Shown here: positions 48,091 to 62,060 of the stretch, one piece after another
Position numbering within the stretch: position 1 is the first letter of the stretch
Layout: each line of letters begins with the position of its first letter
NCBI GenBank assembly: GCA_013396655.1
Contig: WBMV01001018.1
Span: 2,188,778 to 2,252,777, forward strand
Length of the DNA stretch: 64,000 bases
Direction: 5' to 3'
Source: Campylorhamphus procurvoides
Lineage: Eukaryota; Chordata; Aves; Passeriformes; Dendrocolaptidae
Translations under genes and position numbers: made by a program
Notes under the pieces: model-generated
What the model was told of the DNA's origin: nothing
The model's input: the letters and a program-made list of their open reading frames with translations, nothing else
Database searches by the model: none

Positions 48091-51000
48091 TGACTTTCTT
48101 CTCTCCCCTTCCCTCATTCCTCCCAACAGCAACAAAACTCAGCACTAAATCTAACACTGAGACCAAAGTTCAGAGTGGACTTCCCTCCCTGTAAATTAAA
48201 TGACGCCCAGACCCAGCTGATATTTGTGTTCCAAAGGAAGGGAGAGGAGTTTGCCCATGCTTTGCTTGAAGAAGATCCAGCAGCACAAAGTGCCTTCCAG
48301 CCCTGTGTGACAGCCAGAGTCACCAGGGAGAGGCTCTGCACAGCTTGAAAACTTGCAAAGAAAGGGACCTTGTGCCTCGTGACACAGCCCTAGTGAGCTT
48401 TCAGCTGGGCCAGAGCCATTTTACTACAGGTTTTATTCACTATTAGGGGTATTTAATGCACTGTGTAGTAGCATAGCTCTCTCAAGCAATGCCTAAATGA
48501 AAGGTAGTATTTTTTCAGCTTCACACAGTTTTATTTGCCTAAGCTTTTACACAGTCCAGGACAGTTACCTTCCTGATCCACCTAAACAGACAACATAAAC
48601 CAGCTTCCTCCAGTGCACTGATAATCACACCTATTACTTAATCATTAGCTTAAAGAAACTTGGACTTGTCATTTATCAGAGCACTAGAAGAATTTAAGAC
48701 ATGGACAAACATTTCCTTGTGCTCTGATTTTTACCCAGATTAAATGAGAAGTACTTTTAACTCCCTTCCACTACAGTTTCCTCCTTCATATGAGAGTTTT
48801 TCTCCTATAAAGAGTTTAAAAGAAAGTTTGTAGACATCAATTTGTATTGAAAAAATACAGTCAAAACTGTTTCATATGCTGCTTATAAATAAAATTCTCC
48901 CTTTACCAGACCATTCATCTATCTTCTGTTTTCTTTCTTGCTGCCATCCAGGGCTCCTGACACATGATTTGTGGAATCCCAATTATTCATCTGATAGCAC
49001 ACAACTGCATGCTCTCAGCTATTACATTATATAAATTGTGCCTTTGTGTAAATTACACATCACAAAAATTCCTGTGTCATGCATTCAGACAGGCATCTCT
49101 TGATTCACTGTTGCTTTGATTTGAGTGCTTGTATGATACCCTGTTCTCTCTTCCCTAGCTGGAATTTTTTTTCCCTTCAAACTTGTCCTGATTACATTTT
49201 TATTTCTCTTTTCATCTTATTTGAAATTTCCAGAGCACGAAAGACTATGGGTTGGATGATTGAGCAGTATAATGAAGAAAAAGGGGAGAGAAAAGAGCAG
49301 ACAAGGTTTGGCTTAGCAGAATTTTCAAGGCTTGAACTGATCTGCCATTAGCTGTGGTGGTGGTACATAAGCAGAAATTTGCAACATTTCCTGAAGACAT
49401 ATATTTTATGATCACTGCTTTTTACATTTCCAACTCTTAATCACCCTTAAATACCTTAGCATAGAATCCATGCTCATGTGCTTTCCTCCACACCAACCCT
49501 GCTCTGATGATCCTGGGGCCAAGCCCCGCCACACAAGGCCCTGGCACAGGTGTCAGTTGTCCATGAGTCGTTCCCAGCCCACCCTCTCCAGGCTATCAGC
49601 CCTGTAAAGGCATGAACAACTGCACCCACGAGTGTCAGCACTGCAGAGGTGTGGACTGAGCCATGGTGACAAGTGATGCTGGTCCTGCTCCCGACAGACA
49701 CCTGGCACCAGCCCCTGGCACACAGGTGGCACTGGAACTGGCATTAGATCCCAGCCCAAAGCCTCACTCCCAGCTGCTGGGATTAGCACACATGGGGATT
49801 TCTGCACTCTCGTTCTCTGAAATTACTCTAAACTGGGCTTTATGCTGCTTTGAAAAACAGTAGCAAAAAAAAGAGCCAGCCACACAGTGACAGGCAGTAA
49901 TGCTTCCCTGTATGCTCTTATTTCTCTCTCTGTCTCATCTGCAGAGCTCTCTGTTTCCAGGCATTTCTCAACAAGGCTCATTGTCAGAGCCTGTCGTGGT
50001 ACCCCTGAAGGAGCAGCTCTGCCAGAAAGGTGTTCAGTGGCAGAAGGGGCTAAATCAGCTTCACTGGCACAGCCTGTTCTGCAGTGCATGCACCAAGCTG
50101 GGTGGTCACTGCCAAGAATAAATATAAGAGAAAAGTTCAAGGCTTATTTTTCCCCCCTAAAGAACAGCAGTTTACTCCAGTAGTCATGTCCACAAAGCCA
50201 TCTCCTCCTGGTCAGTGCAACAGCTGCTGTCCAGTGGGGGCACAGCCTAAATTGCAGTACTCATACAGACTGCCAAGCACTGGGGGGTCACAGAGGTAAC
50301 ATCATGGTCAGTCATCAGCTCCTCTATTTCTTCAACAAGACCCTCTCATAACACTAAAACATTATATAATTACTTCCGTAAAGGCTGAATGATCTTGTAG
50401 AGGAACTATCCATTTAACTTAACAAAAGTCTTAATTGTGCCAATTATTTCTCCCTAAATAAAATGTTGATAAGCACACCATGAAAAATATTCTTTCCAGT
50501 GCTATTTCCCAATAAGGAAATGGCAGCTCCATTTCCAGCTGTACAGTACTACTACAGGTTTTCTTTTGCCCCACAATTTTGTTAAGAGACCTTCTGCAAT
50601 TGTGAATAATCAAATGTCTGTTAGCTACCTCTGTGACAAATGATTTATGGTACCTGGACAGCTGCTGCAGGTGACTCTGCTCTGTATGATACTTAGTTAT
50701 TAAAACAAAATTTCCTTTTTTTTTCAACAAGTGCAGAGGAAGGGAACAGGAGCAATTTCTCATTCACTTGTACACTTTGTAGGGAATATTTCCTTCCCAG
50801 AAAGGGCCATTATTTATAGCTATCTGAAGCATCCATATTTCCACCAGTAAAGGACAGAATTTAGAGTCATTGCTTAGCTGATAATACTAACTGCATTTGA
50901 GATTGAAGTTGAGAAAGCTGAAAATAACTTATCCCACTGATGAAACAGTGCTTGGAAGGAGTAAAATACTGTAGGAATTTCCACTGAGAAGGAGCAAAGG

Positions 51001-53891
51001 AAGCTTTACACAGTTGTGCAGAACAGGTTTAAAAGGGCACTCTTTTCCATGCTATTTCCCTATTCATATTTTTCAAACAGTTGACACTGAATCTTGCACA
51101 GGATAAATATTGAGTTTTCCATCATTACTTGAAAGTTTACCTTTTTTTCCTGGTACTTAGAAATCTTTCTTATCATCTCTTTCATTACAAAGACAGCTCA
51201 TTCACAGTCTGTGATTAACCACCACAGGCTGAATATTGTGGTTGAGAACATGAGCTGGTTGAAATCAGCACCAGCCTTGTGAAGCTGTTCAATAAGGCCA
51301 GTTTTAAGTGACAAACCCCCTCTCATTAGGTGTGGAAAGCTTCCATTATCGTTAGAAATAATAATGTACAGGGCTGGCCAGCTCAGAAACACTTTGCCTG
51401 CTTTAAATATGTAGGCCATATATTCTAGATAAGGAAAAAAAACATTAAAAAAACTTTATAACAGTTTGCTGCATTAAGAATTTCATTCCATGGAACAAAG
51501 CTGGCCTACATCTCTGGGCACAAGTATTGACTTTTCCACAGTGAGTGACAGCACTTGAAATGCTGAGTGCCACTCCCATGGGATGGGAAGAGGACACAGT
51601 GACACAAACAGGAGTGCTGTGCCTCTCTCCCTGTGAGAGGGACTGCAGTCATGGCACTGAGTGGGGATTTCACACTGGCTCTCCTTACCTGTGAAATCTT
51701 TAGCTCAGAAAATGAAACTATATTGAATTTACCGTGGGTCATATTTTGACAGCAAACTCAAATGTAGGTTAAATCCTTCAAAAAATATTATTGAGGTGGC
51801 ATATTGATAGCTGGTTTGGGTGGGTTTTCAGCACTGTAGAGGTGTCACAGACATACAAACACAGAAACTGATGCAGGGCAAATCAACCTGTTTTCACCAT
51901 AAAGTACTCTTCCTTCTCAGAGCTGAGTTTTCATGAAATTGAGACAGCTAAAATATTTACTTTTACAAGCAAAATAAACATAAACAATTTTTGCAATACC
52001 AAACTTTTATCTCTGGAAGCAGAGAACTGAGAAATGTATTTTTCTGCACTTGCTGACCCGATAAAAGGTTGCTGTTATTTATCAAGTAATTTTGTAATGT
52101 TCCAGCGAACAAAAGCCCAGAAAATATGCAGCTAATGAAAGAGAGGAGTACTTCTCTTCATGAAACAATTTTATCCTAATGGTATGAAAATGCACAAAAG
52201 AGGCAATAAGTACACTTTTATACCTGCAAACATTTTGATCCGCTCTTAACCACTCCCTTTGAAAAACACAAGCTTAGACGCCAAAGTCAGCTCTGCTTTA
52301 TCTAAAAGAGTTTAATTCTAATTGTAAGGGTTAGCTGGGGAAAGCAGAGATCAGGGTTACTCCTAAGCAGTGTCTGGTTCACCCAGCTCCCTGTAGTCAG
52401 TACAATATTAATGCCACTGTTGTTGTAAGGGCCACCATTTCTCAAGCACACAAGTCAGGAGGCAACAAAAGGCAAGGGGGCACTGCAGAGGGCTGCAAGG
52501 AAAGCATCGCCCCTGGAAAGGTGGGTGGGTGTCTCGTGTCCCCTGCCAACAGAACTGGGAATGGACTCTGCAGGGTTTAAGCTAAAAACGTGATTAAGGT
52601 TTAAGCACCCAGATACGGAGTACCAATTAAAGTACATGTCAAGGGAGAGGAGCAAAACACTTCCCTCCTCCTTTGTCATCAGGAATCCTTTGGGCCATTA
52701 ACCAGACTGTTGCTGGTGACACTTCTTTGACACTCGGAGTGACAACTTCTGTTTCTGCCCATCCCCAAGTGCCAAAATAAACACCAGCCCAGCAGGTGTC
52801 ACGGCAGGCTGTACAGAGCTGCAGGGACAAGGCTTTTCTATGGCATCAGTTCTGCTCAGCTCATCTCCACCCTGAGTGCCGGCTGGGGGAGAAGGGCCCT
52901 GGCAGGGGCTGGGGACTTCCCTTCTCCTGTGACAGGGACATCAGTTCCATCGGCTCCTGCAGCTCTGAGATGCCGAAAAGCAGAGACAATCTGATCGTCT
53001 GATTTAAACCTGCCAGCTGAGAAGGAGAGTTTGATGGTGGTAGAGGGGAAATAAATATGGAAAATCTCCTTTTCCACATGCAGGCAAAGGCACCAGTTGT
53101 ACACTCACTAAAGTGAAGCACTTAGTCTCAGCCTCAGTGGAAATTAATGAGCTCTGCAGCCATCTGTGACCTCAGAAGCCAAAGGAAAGTTTCTGACTTT
53201 GAGGCTATTTCTGCTGGCTACCTATTACACTCACATGGAAACTGAAATACAAAGAAACCTGGACAAAGTCTGATTCAGAAAAAGCAAGATGTCAAATTTA
53301 AAGATGTTCTCATTTGCAGAAAGTGTAAACATTCAAGAACTTACCTACCTTTAAATTTGATTAAATCCCTGACTATCCCACTACAATGCCCTATGGTAAT
53401 CACAACATGGGCAGGGCATGGCATCTTTCCATCTTTTGCAGAGTGTTCTCCAGTACCAGATTAAAAGGAAGGATTTGGTTTTTTGTGGTGGCTTCTTTTT
53501 TAACTCGAAGTAAAACCTTATTCTCACTGAAGATACATAAAGAGCATGCTCACGTTCATTCCAAGTCACACTTTTTTCATAATACAATTCTGGAAGTGTT
53601 TGCTACAGGAATGCTTGGAACAAATAAGCATGAAACATTTCTATTTCTTTTCTGGATTCCACCCTTTGGAACTGTAGCAAAACCCATGAAAACAAAGCGT
53701 CCCTAATGCATCCCATAATCTGCAGGAACAAAGGGAAGAAAAGAGGATGCCATAAGACATCACAAGAGGTGTGAGCAATGTCAGAATGCCTGAGGTTAAC
53801 AGCATTATAAAATAAGCATTAAACAGAAACAGGGCAAGGGAAATGCTTCACACTTTTAGATTCCTTGAAGAGTGTGGCTTTTTCTCCCCGT
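48091..53891. other. No gene seen
   Basis: Several GC-richer patches (49.5-50.3 and 52.45-52.95 kb) give overlapping frames up to 110 codons. None has a recognisable domain. The plus frame at 49,900-50,121 is followed by AATAAATATAAG but no promoter or splice evidence supports it. Confidence 0.45.
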
Positions 53892-53905
53892 ATGTGTGCA
53901 CACAT
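53892..53905. repeat. 14-bp perfect palindrome
   Basis: ATGTGTGCACACAT, an alternating purine-pyrimidine palindrome, similar in kind to the inverted repeat at 33.67 kb. Confidence 0.75.
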
Positions 53906-56900
53906 GTGTCAAACTGGAGACTTTTCCAAGGACTGATGCTTCAAAAAACAAACATTTTAGTTTTAGAAACCTTTGGTCTTTATCTACCCTTTAACTCTTC
54001 TGAATGTGTGGCTACATAACTACATTAAATCAATTTTGGAATTAAAAAGAAAAACCATCAGTCTGTTTTCAAGGAGTTAGATATCTTTTCCAAGGCTGAA
54101 GCAGTAATGGGAAAATTAACCCTTATAGACAATCATGCTCCAAGCTAGATCTTGTAGTTCTGTTCAGACAGGAAGAAGAGACTGAGATAATGTTACAAGC
54201 AATGTCTCAGAGGCAGCCAAGATTTCATTAGCTGTTTCCTCAGCATTCCATTATTACACGTTTATTTTTTTCTACATAAGCATATCTAATGAATCTGTTT
54301 CTAAATCTAAAGTTTCTGAGCCTAAAGTTTCACAGCAATGTAATTTTGCAGGCAGAGAAAGCTACCACACCTCCCCAGATTATCACAAAAAGAGCGGATA
54401 TTAGCTTTAAGAGACATGGTCAGTGGAGTTATTACAAAGCTACACATCTTCAAATGAAGCAAAGAAGAAATGAAAAAATAAGTGTTTCAATAAAAATTAC
54501 TAATGCTAAAGACTATGAATTTGAAAAAAAAATATAAATATCATAGAGTAATTCTCCTATCTCCAGATAAGAAAATACAAACAAAGCCAAAATTTCTTCA
54601 TTATCCTTTCTCCAGTTGCCCCTTAAATGGAAAATTAAAAGAAGCCACATCGCCAGAGCGGCCCTACCCCAAACCAGAGCCCTGACCTTGGGCCCCTCTC
54701 CTCACCCAGTCTGCTTCTGGCAAGTCACAGAAGCCACCACGATAAGAGAGAGAGTACATTTACAAATTTCTCTAATCTCTTTAAAGTTTTTCAACAGTCC
54801 TAAATTAAATCCCTTTCACCCTTATCGCTTTATCCATCAGAAAATCCGAAGGATATTTGGATCCAGACATCCACTGCACCAAAGATCTTTCATTACAACA
54901 CACAAACAAGCACTTTTATTGAACAAGAACCCAATTACTTAACCTGGTTTCAGATTTCATTCTGCCCTGCTGCTTCCACCTCGACATGGACCTACTAATC
55001 TCTTCTGACGGGCATTGCTACATATCAGTTCTGATGCACAGAGATGATTCCTAAAGCTCCCTTGCAGAGAGCTGCTGATTAAATAAACTGAGATGCCCAT
55101 CTCGGCTTCTTTGGACCAATGAATAACAATGAGCAAATAAAGTTGGGAGATAGAGACCTTTTTCCCTTTAATATGAACAGCATTCAGAAAGAGACAAAAA
55201 ATGAGGGAAAATAATTCAGTAAAAGAATCAGCAATGGAAACAGCTAAGTGTTTATAGTGCCCTGTATGAGTGATTCATTTATTATATCAGCTAGAGGTTA
55301 TGCATCCTCCTTTTGTTTCTTTGCAGCAAATTAGTAAACAGTTTCCTTGCTACTGTAATGGATAAGTGATGGTATAACTTCAGATTTACCGAGCTGAGGG
55401 TTATGCATATTGGAACACAAAGAGCTCAACCTGCTCAGCAGAACTCCACAGCTTAGGTACAGGGACAGTTTAACTCCTTGTTTTATTCCTTTCCCCAAAC
55501 GGTGACAGAATCACCAAGCATGTTCTACCCAGATCACAGGTATGTGGATGAAAGTTTGGTGCTAATGAAGTTGGGAAACTACACTAAGGATATATCGAAA
55601 AACAGGGAGATCGATTACACAAACAAATGACCTCCCTCTAAATCAAATCAATTGTCAGAAAAAAGTTGTAAGATCCAGACTTCTATTAACTTCCCCAGTC
55701 CCTGGCCTCAAACCCAATGTTTTAGAGACAGAACCCTCAATAACTGAGAAATGTGCAGTTCACCTGCTTATCCAAGCAGCCTGCTTTGTACATCAGGCAG
55801 TGGCCAGCACAGCAATGGGAACAATGGCACGGAGCCATTGCAAAATAGTACAAATAAGGACATTGATATAACACGGAAAGGAACTAAGAAGAGTTGGATA
55901 AGAGCAGAATGAGAGAGGGCAGATCAAAGCCAAGCAAGCCAGAGAGCTAAATCTGATCAGGGATAATGCAGTTATACTGAAGAACAGGAGAGCTCTGATA
56001 TCACTTGTCTCAGTCCCTGGGGAGTTATGGAATACACACCAGTGAGGGCAGGAGCACAGAACCCCTGCGCTCAATTCCCTCCACTCACTCAAGAGTCATA
56101 TTGCTGTATTGTTTCTTTCTGGGAAAAAAGATTCTAGACTTTTGACGGTGTGTTTCCAAAAGAAATTTTAAAATGAGCTTCAGAATTAGAAAAAACAACA
56201 TAAAGAGCTGAATCTATTTTACCTATTATGTAATTTCTTCTGCTTCTATCAAAGTACTTGCTTATTATCTGTTATTGAAATACTTTTCTTTCATACAATT
56301 GTGTATTCCCAAGAAAAATACCATAAAGGAAATGCAAAAAGTTGGTGCTGTTTCTCTGGTGGGTAGTGGTTGACAAAGAACTTGCATTCTGGCTTTTCCT
56401 GCCTCTGTTTGGTTGTTGTTTCGTGCTGACTTGCTTTGTCTCATTTTTATCTCTGAACCAGGGAGAATTAATGACTTTCTATATTTACTTTCAGTTACAG
56501 GCACATATTGTTCATGGAGAAAAACCCCAAAACTTACTGCAACCATAAGCGTGGAGTAATTTTTAAGGGAATACTTTTTAATCTCAATATTATTTATAAT
56601 TTCTCTACAGAAGAAGCCCAGTCTTTTGAAAAACTCCACCCTCTGCCTTGAGTTTCTACTCAAGATCTCTTCAGGCAAAGAAACCTACACAGCAAAAACA
56701 GTTTTGTGAATGACCTTTTAACATGATAATCTCTATCAAAAAATCATTTCAAAAGATACCTGCTGTCTTTCATCACTATGCAAGAGATTTAGACAATTAC
56801 AGGTGCATTTCAGAGTACCTTCTATTGACAGTGTTTGGACCCTTTTAGGAGCAATTAGCACAACTACAGCAATTAGATACTCACATTACCATTGCAGGTT

Positions 56901-57559
56901 TGACTGACTCCCTCTTCTGACCCTGCAACAAGACAAAAGCTCCTCCCAAACGAGCTTCGTGTATATCACAGTGTTATCACGCCTGTATTGTTTGAATGTT
57001 GTATTACTTGAGTCACATTTGTTTGCCCTCCTGCTCCCTCCATGCTTTTATCCATCCTGTAGTCGATGGCACAACTTGCTTTTATTTGCAGAGTGGTTAC
57101 CCAAGGCATACAATCCACATGGTAACAGCGGAGCATTTAGAGTAGGGGATGGAGAGGAGATGCTTGCAAAAACGCTGTTCTCATGGCATTGCACTGCTAA
57201 AAATCTGCCCTTCTCTCTGTAACACCCCCCTCCCCAAAAGAAAACACACAAACAAACAAAACCCAACTTATTTCAAATGTGACAAGTTTCAGGCAGCACT
57301 TTCCCCCTCCCCAGTGAAAATCTCTAACATCCCCCGAAGGAAACAGACTGCTGATTTTGACCCTTCTGCGTTCTGCCTGTCATTTTAGGTAAAAGAAGGC
57401 AAATATAAATAGAAAATAGTGGCTACTTTGTTCAGACTCTTTATTCTGGACCTCCATGTAATGTCCGCTATAACATTCACTGGGTTTTTTCTCTTCCTTT
57501 TGTCTTTGGACGTGGAGTACTACATCTTTTATCATTTTTGGAAACAAATTACAGCTCTT
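53906..57559. other. No gene seen
   Basis: AT-rich non-coding DNA. A 137-codon minus frame at 56,265-56,678 has no domain that I recognise. Some blocks (about 55,260-55,430) have the look of conserved non-coding sequence, without firm motifs. Confidence 0.45.
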
Positions 57560-57840
57560 GATTATATTAGTTAAATAGCGGTTGATTGATGTCATCAATA
57601 CAAATTAATTACGTCTAGTTAATGTTTCTGTGCCAGATTCCCTCAGCTAATAAAGCGATAGGTAAATGAAGTGTCAGAAAGTACTATTATCTTCTATTGT
57701 CAAGGTCAAGCTGTCAATAAAGTTTAAACATGAACTCACTGGGCAGGGACAAGACTCGCTGAAGGAGGTCTTTTAATCATGTTTATTATTTCTGCCAGCA
57801 CAAATGTATTACCTAAACCTGTGCTAATAATCTTCACAAG
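57560..57840. promoter_or_regulatory. Candidate developmental enhancer (motif cluster)
   Basis: A dense cluster of distinct factor sites lies in non-repetitive sequence: TGATTGATG (PBX/HOX-type, 57,583), TAATTA (57,606), the extended nuclear-receptor half-site TCAAGGTCA (ERR/NR5A type, 57,700), CAATAAAG (CDX/posterior HOX-like), GTTTAAAC, and TGTTTATTATT (forkhead-like). No coding frame spans it. The combination is typical of vertebrate conserved enhancers. Activity and conservation are inferred. Confidence 0.4.
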
Positions 57841-59142
57841 CAAACAGTAAGCCAGAAACATCTGCTTGTTACTGCTGCAGGTCAGGGTGAGAAGCTGCTT
57901 TTACATCAACCACGCTGTAACCTCCTCCTGTCTGCAGTGTCAAACACGGGTCTGCAGAGGTGGCCAGGAGTGTCACTCACGTCCCATCTGCTTAGGACTA
58001 AAACATCCCACTAATCTACAGCGAGTGCAGCCAATCTGCCTGTGGCACAGACATTTCCCGTGGCTTTGCAGCCACTGTCTCGTGTCACATTCAGAGGTTT
58101 TCCTTTGCGAGATCTAAGTTTTCAGAGTGGGCATAAATTCAGTTAGAAGTCTTAAAAATAAGGTGGGTGAACAGTGTTCAGACAAAGGGATTTTCCCCAC
58201 CAATAACAGATATGCATTAACAAAAACTTACAGGAACACAATAATCCGTGTATATTAGCATGTAACTCAGAACTTTCATTTAACATTAGTCTCTTTGCCA
58301 CATACAGAAGTGTTCAGTAATCCCCCTGATCTGTTAGATTTATAACCTGCCAGGTTTTCACACACTGGAAGGGGAAAAATTCAGCCTGGCTGAGCTGGGA
58401 GCAGGGTGTGCTGCCACAGCCCACCTGGGCTAAGAGCTCATGGGCTCCAACACAGCCTTTAACAGCAACAACACTGAGCAGCTCTGCGAGCAGTGTATCC
58501 AAAGGACTGATAGTGCAGCTACAAACAGGATTAGGTTATTTGGCATATTTGCTTCAGGAAAGCCTCTCTCCTGATCTTCCAGGACTGAAAGGTGGGCAAA
58601 AGGAGAGAAATGCTCTTCTCTTCATAAAAGGAGAAGCTGAGTTTAGAGTTTCTGCCTTGCTACGAAGCACCACCAACCTGATAAATATGAAGAACCTCTT
58701 AGGCGCTCAAGGAGTAGCAGGCAATAAGAAAAACATGCTCAACAAACATAATTGTAACCCACAGCACTATTTTGTGTTGAGAGACATGCATGGCATCCCC
58801 TACAAACAGATGGCTGTACGTTCCAAATGCACAGACACGCATCACACAAAAGACCTCTATTTCTGTCTACCAGGATTCAAGCAAAACCACTGAAACATAT
58901 GGAGATGTTTGAATTTGCTTTACAGGACTTGCACCACAGGCCTAAATTCACAGATTATACCAAGAGATCAAATGAAATAATATTTAATCTCTCCTTAACA
59001 ATAAAGTAAAAATCTTGAGACAATTGTAGCTAATGAGGACATAATATGCCCAAAGTAGAAGAACTCTAGAAGGATCTCATAGGCTGTGTAAGCAACCAAG
59101 AGGAAGCTCCCAGTGAATTGTCCAGCTGCCTGCAGTGAGTGC
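57841..59142. other. No gene assigned; contains a 161-codon frame
   Basis: The plus frame at 58,408-58,893 is among the longest in the window. Its N-terminal third is Ser/Thr/Leu-rich, and the whole shows no motif, signal peptide or flanking splice signals that I can identify. It may be chance. Confidence 0.35.
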
Positions 59143-59166
59143 ACTGAACACCACACTGAACACCAC
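59143..59166 (+). repeat. Perfect 12-bp tandem duplication
   Basis: ACTGAACACCAC occurs twice in direct succession, then a partial third-like ACAGAAC. Small slippage duplication. Confidence 0.8.
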
Positions 59167-60248
59167 ACAGAACGTGGCCTCACCAACAAAACTGTGGTCA
59201 GGGGTTCACTTCGGCAATAGCACTGCCAGTCAAAGATGCCAATTACCCTCTGGAGCTGAGTGCCAGCCCAGCTCCTTGCCAAGGCCCTTCCCACCCATTG
59301 CAGTGCACTTGCTGAGGTACCCTGGCCTGTGGGGAAAGCCACTGAGCTGTCTATCAGTGCCTGGCTCAGAGCATGGCCAGCCCAGCCTGCCAGTGCCAAC
59401 ACCTCATTCTCCAGCTCACAGCAGCAGCAAAGCCAGTCCAGTGGTCACTGGGAAAAATGCTATTGCTCCTTTTTAGAAGGCAGCAGAGTCTCTGCTTCCC
59501 AAAAGGCTGAATTCCAGTGAACAAAATGAGACTGCATGCAGTTATTGATGGTTTCAGAACAATATTTTAATTTTCCTCATGATAAAAATGTTGATATTCA
59601 GGATATTATTAGCCTCAAGTACTACCAAGAAAGTATTATCTACATTGCTAGTTTTGACTTTGCTATTACTTTTTGATTAGAATTCAGCTGGTAATACAGA
59701 CTGAAATAGAAAGCGCAGTCAGATCCTGCAACACAGAGAAGTTAAAAGAACAAAAAAGGAAAGAGGAAAAAGTAGAAAACTCCAAGCCTTTGAGGGTAGA
59801 ACATGCACACATGCAACTCCTGAAAAAGGCTAATATGACACAATACAATCTTTATGCCATCTAAGAGTTTTTCTCCCATTTAAGCAGTCACTTTTCCGCC
59901 CAGCATTGCATTTTCATTTTGAACCATCCCATTGAAAGTGTTCTCTGATATGACCCTTTTAGGAATTAATAATTCATAGAGGTATCACTGCATGGTACAG
60001 TTCTAAGATTAGATAGCACTGAGAGAATCTATTACAGCATAATGTAATAGCCAATAAAATACAGAATAAAATACTACAGGATTTTGCTTAGAAATTTATC
60101 TTTAAGATGCACTTTTATACATAGATCCTGTTTCAAGAAGGCATCAAGAAACAAAAAAGGGAATAGGAAGAATGACTTTCCCTGCTTGAGCACTTTTTAG
60201 TATTTACAGGTTCCCTAGAAAAAGTATATGTACAAATATATGTCTCAT
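59167..60248. other. No gene seen
   Basis: A GC-richer patch at 59,200-59,450 has frames on both strands (up to 135 codons) without known domains. The remainder is AT-rich. Confidence 0.45.
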
Positions 60249-60262
60249 GTATATATATATAC
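60249..60262. repeat. (TA)n palindromic microsatellite
   Basis: GTATATATATATAC, followed by ACACAACATATG. Simple repeat. Confidence 0.8.
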
Positions 60263-61954
60263 ACACAACATATGAACATTTCATCAATATCCCAAGCCTA
60301 TCTGGCTTGTTCAAACAGAGCCATGCAAGGAATGCCAAATTTAGGTGTGAATAGAAGGGCAAGAAAAGAAAAACAAATGCTAAAATATTTCCACTTTTGT
60401 ATTTCTACTAACACTTTTTAGCTATATTACCTACAGGGCTGCAACAACAGAAGACAGTTTTGCCCAGAGGCTGACAACCTGAATATATTTTTTTGCTTAT
60501 TTATTTATTTGTGGCTTGAAGTGCTCAGTGGTTAATCAAAACAACTCCAAGTTCTTACTAATATCTCTCCCTGCCTAGTTGCATCTGATGATGTATTTTC
60601 ATTTTTAAGAGGAAAATAATGGGGGGAGAATATGACATTTACCTACTGTGCATATGTGGAAATGTTCAGTGTATTGCTGTCACTATGCAATGAAATACTA
60701 TTAGCATGTTTTTCAATTCTCTTGCTTCTAAGGGACTGACTGCCAGGATAAACTTGTTGGAAGTAACCTGAAACATCCCTCCATAAATAAGGTCACGGCA
60801 CCCCAAATTACTCTCTTTCAGTGTTTCCAGCAAAGTAAGTACAAAACCCCACTGAGCTGTACTTTTGCATCTAAAGCTGAAAAAAACCCAAATAGAAAAC
60901 AAGATACTGTGCAACTCTGTTAGCCCACCATGTGTTTCTAGCTTTGCAAAACAGGGACATCAGTGTCAGTGAAGAATTACTACATGCCACAATCACATCC
61001 TTCTCAGTCCTGTTCCACTTGCTGACATCACTAATAGCATTGCCTTCAACTTACTACAGTTGAAACCCCATTTTTCATCCTTTGGAGACACTAATGTAAG
61101 CTGGATCACGAGAGAGGAGTTGGTATTTCTTAAAGGCTCCACTTGCCACAAGCCACAGTACCCAAAGCAGCTCCGTTTTCTGTACCTATGAGAATGTGCA
61201 CCCCTTCTCGTGCCTGCCCCGTAGGGTCCCCCAACTCCTGCCTCTCCCTGCAAAGCCTTTCAGAACAGGGATCCCCCTCTCTTCCCTGCTGGACAGATCC
61301 ATGCCAGCTGGCACAGACAGCAGCACAAGCTGCTGCTCCTCAAAGGTTCAGTGGTCAGCACTCGGCAAGATTCCTTTGCTCTCCTTGTTTCCCTGTTGAA
61401 ACACATGTTCACTGGGTATGGGTTGTGTTTTTCTTTGGGAGATTGACTCTAATGCCATGGTCCCTCTTTAGCTAGATTCAATTCTCCTACGTGGTGCACT
61501 CACATCTCTGTTTACTGGCAAACCTTCCAGTGTTCACCCATGCGTCTGTTTTCTCTGCAAAATTAACCATATGAATACAAGATATCCAATTTCATTTATC
61601 TACACCTATTTTTCCTTCTGATGTTTAAAGCAGTGGCTTTGTACACCTACTGCTTGAGTTAAATGACAAGCAAGAAAGGATAAAGAGTACTCAAAAGCTT
61701 CTAGAGAAGCCAAGTGACCTTGAATGAAAAACGTACTAACGTAGCTGGAGTATTTATTTTCTCTCTTTTGAAGTGCAAACTGTGAACAAGTACAGTAGTT
61801 TATCTTCTTTTATGAACTAGTTTGACAGAAAACAAAACTGGACAAGTTTCCACCCCATATCCCTTATAATTCACTATAAATAGATACTGGAGGTTGTCAT
61901 TTCCTTCCTGCTCTACTGCCTGTTAATACTTGCTTCATCCCAGAGATGCAGAAG
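60263..61954. other. No gene seen
   Basis: AT-rich DNA with one GC-richer patch (61,140-61,400). Its 110-codon plus frame has no recognised product. Confidence 0.45.
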
Positions 61955-62060
61955 GTATCCCTGTTCTTGGAGATATTAAAAATTGAGGGACCAAGGGCCA
62001 GCCCTGGCCTGAGGGGAAAGCAGCAGGAAACCCCCAAAGACCCTCCATGGCAGTGGAAGG
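61955..62060 (+). mobile_element. Probable CR1 remnant
   Basis: GTATCCCTGTTCTTGGAGAT followed by ATTAAAAATTGAGGGACCAA resembles the CR1 sense segment 'cttggagatattcaaaa...ctggac', and the following CAGCCCTGGCCTGAGGGG fits loosely. The 3' end is not recognisable. A chance resemblance cannot be excluded. Confidence 0.4.

Noticed and set aside
56265..56678. 137-codon minus-strand frame
   Set aside because: No recognisable family or start/splice context; likely chance.
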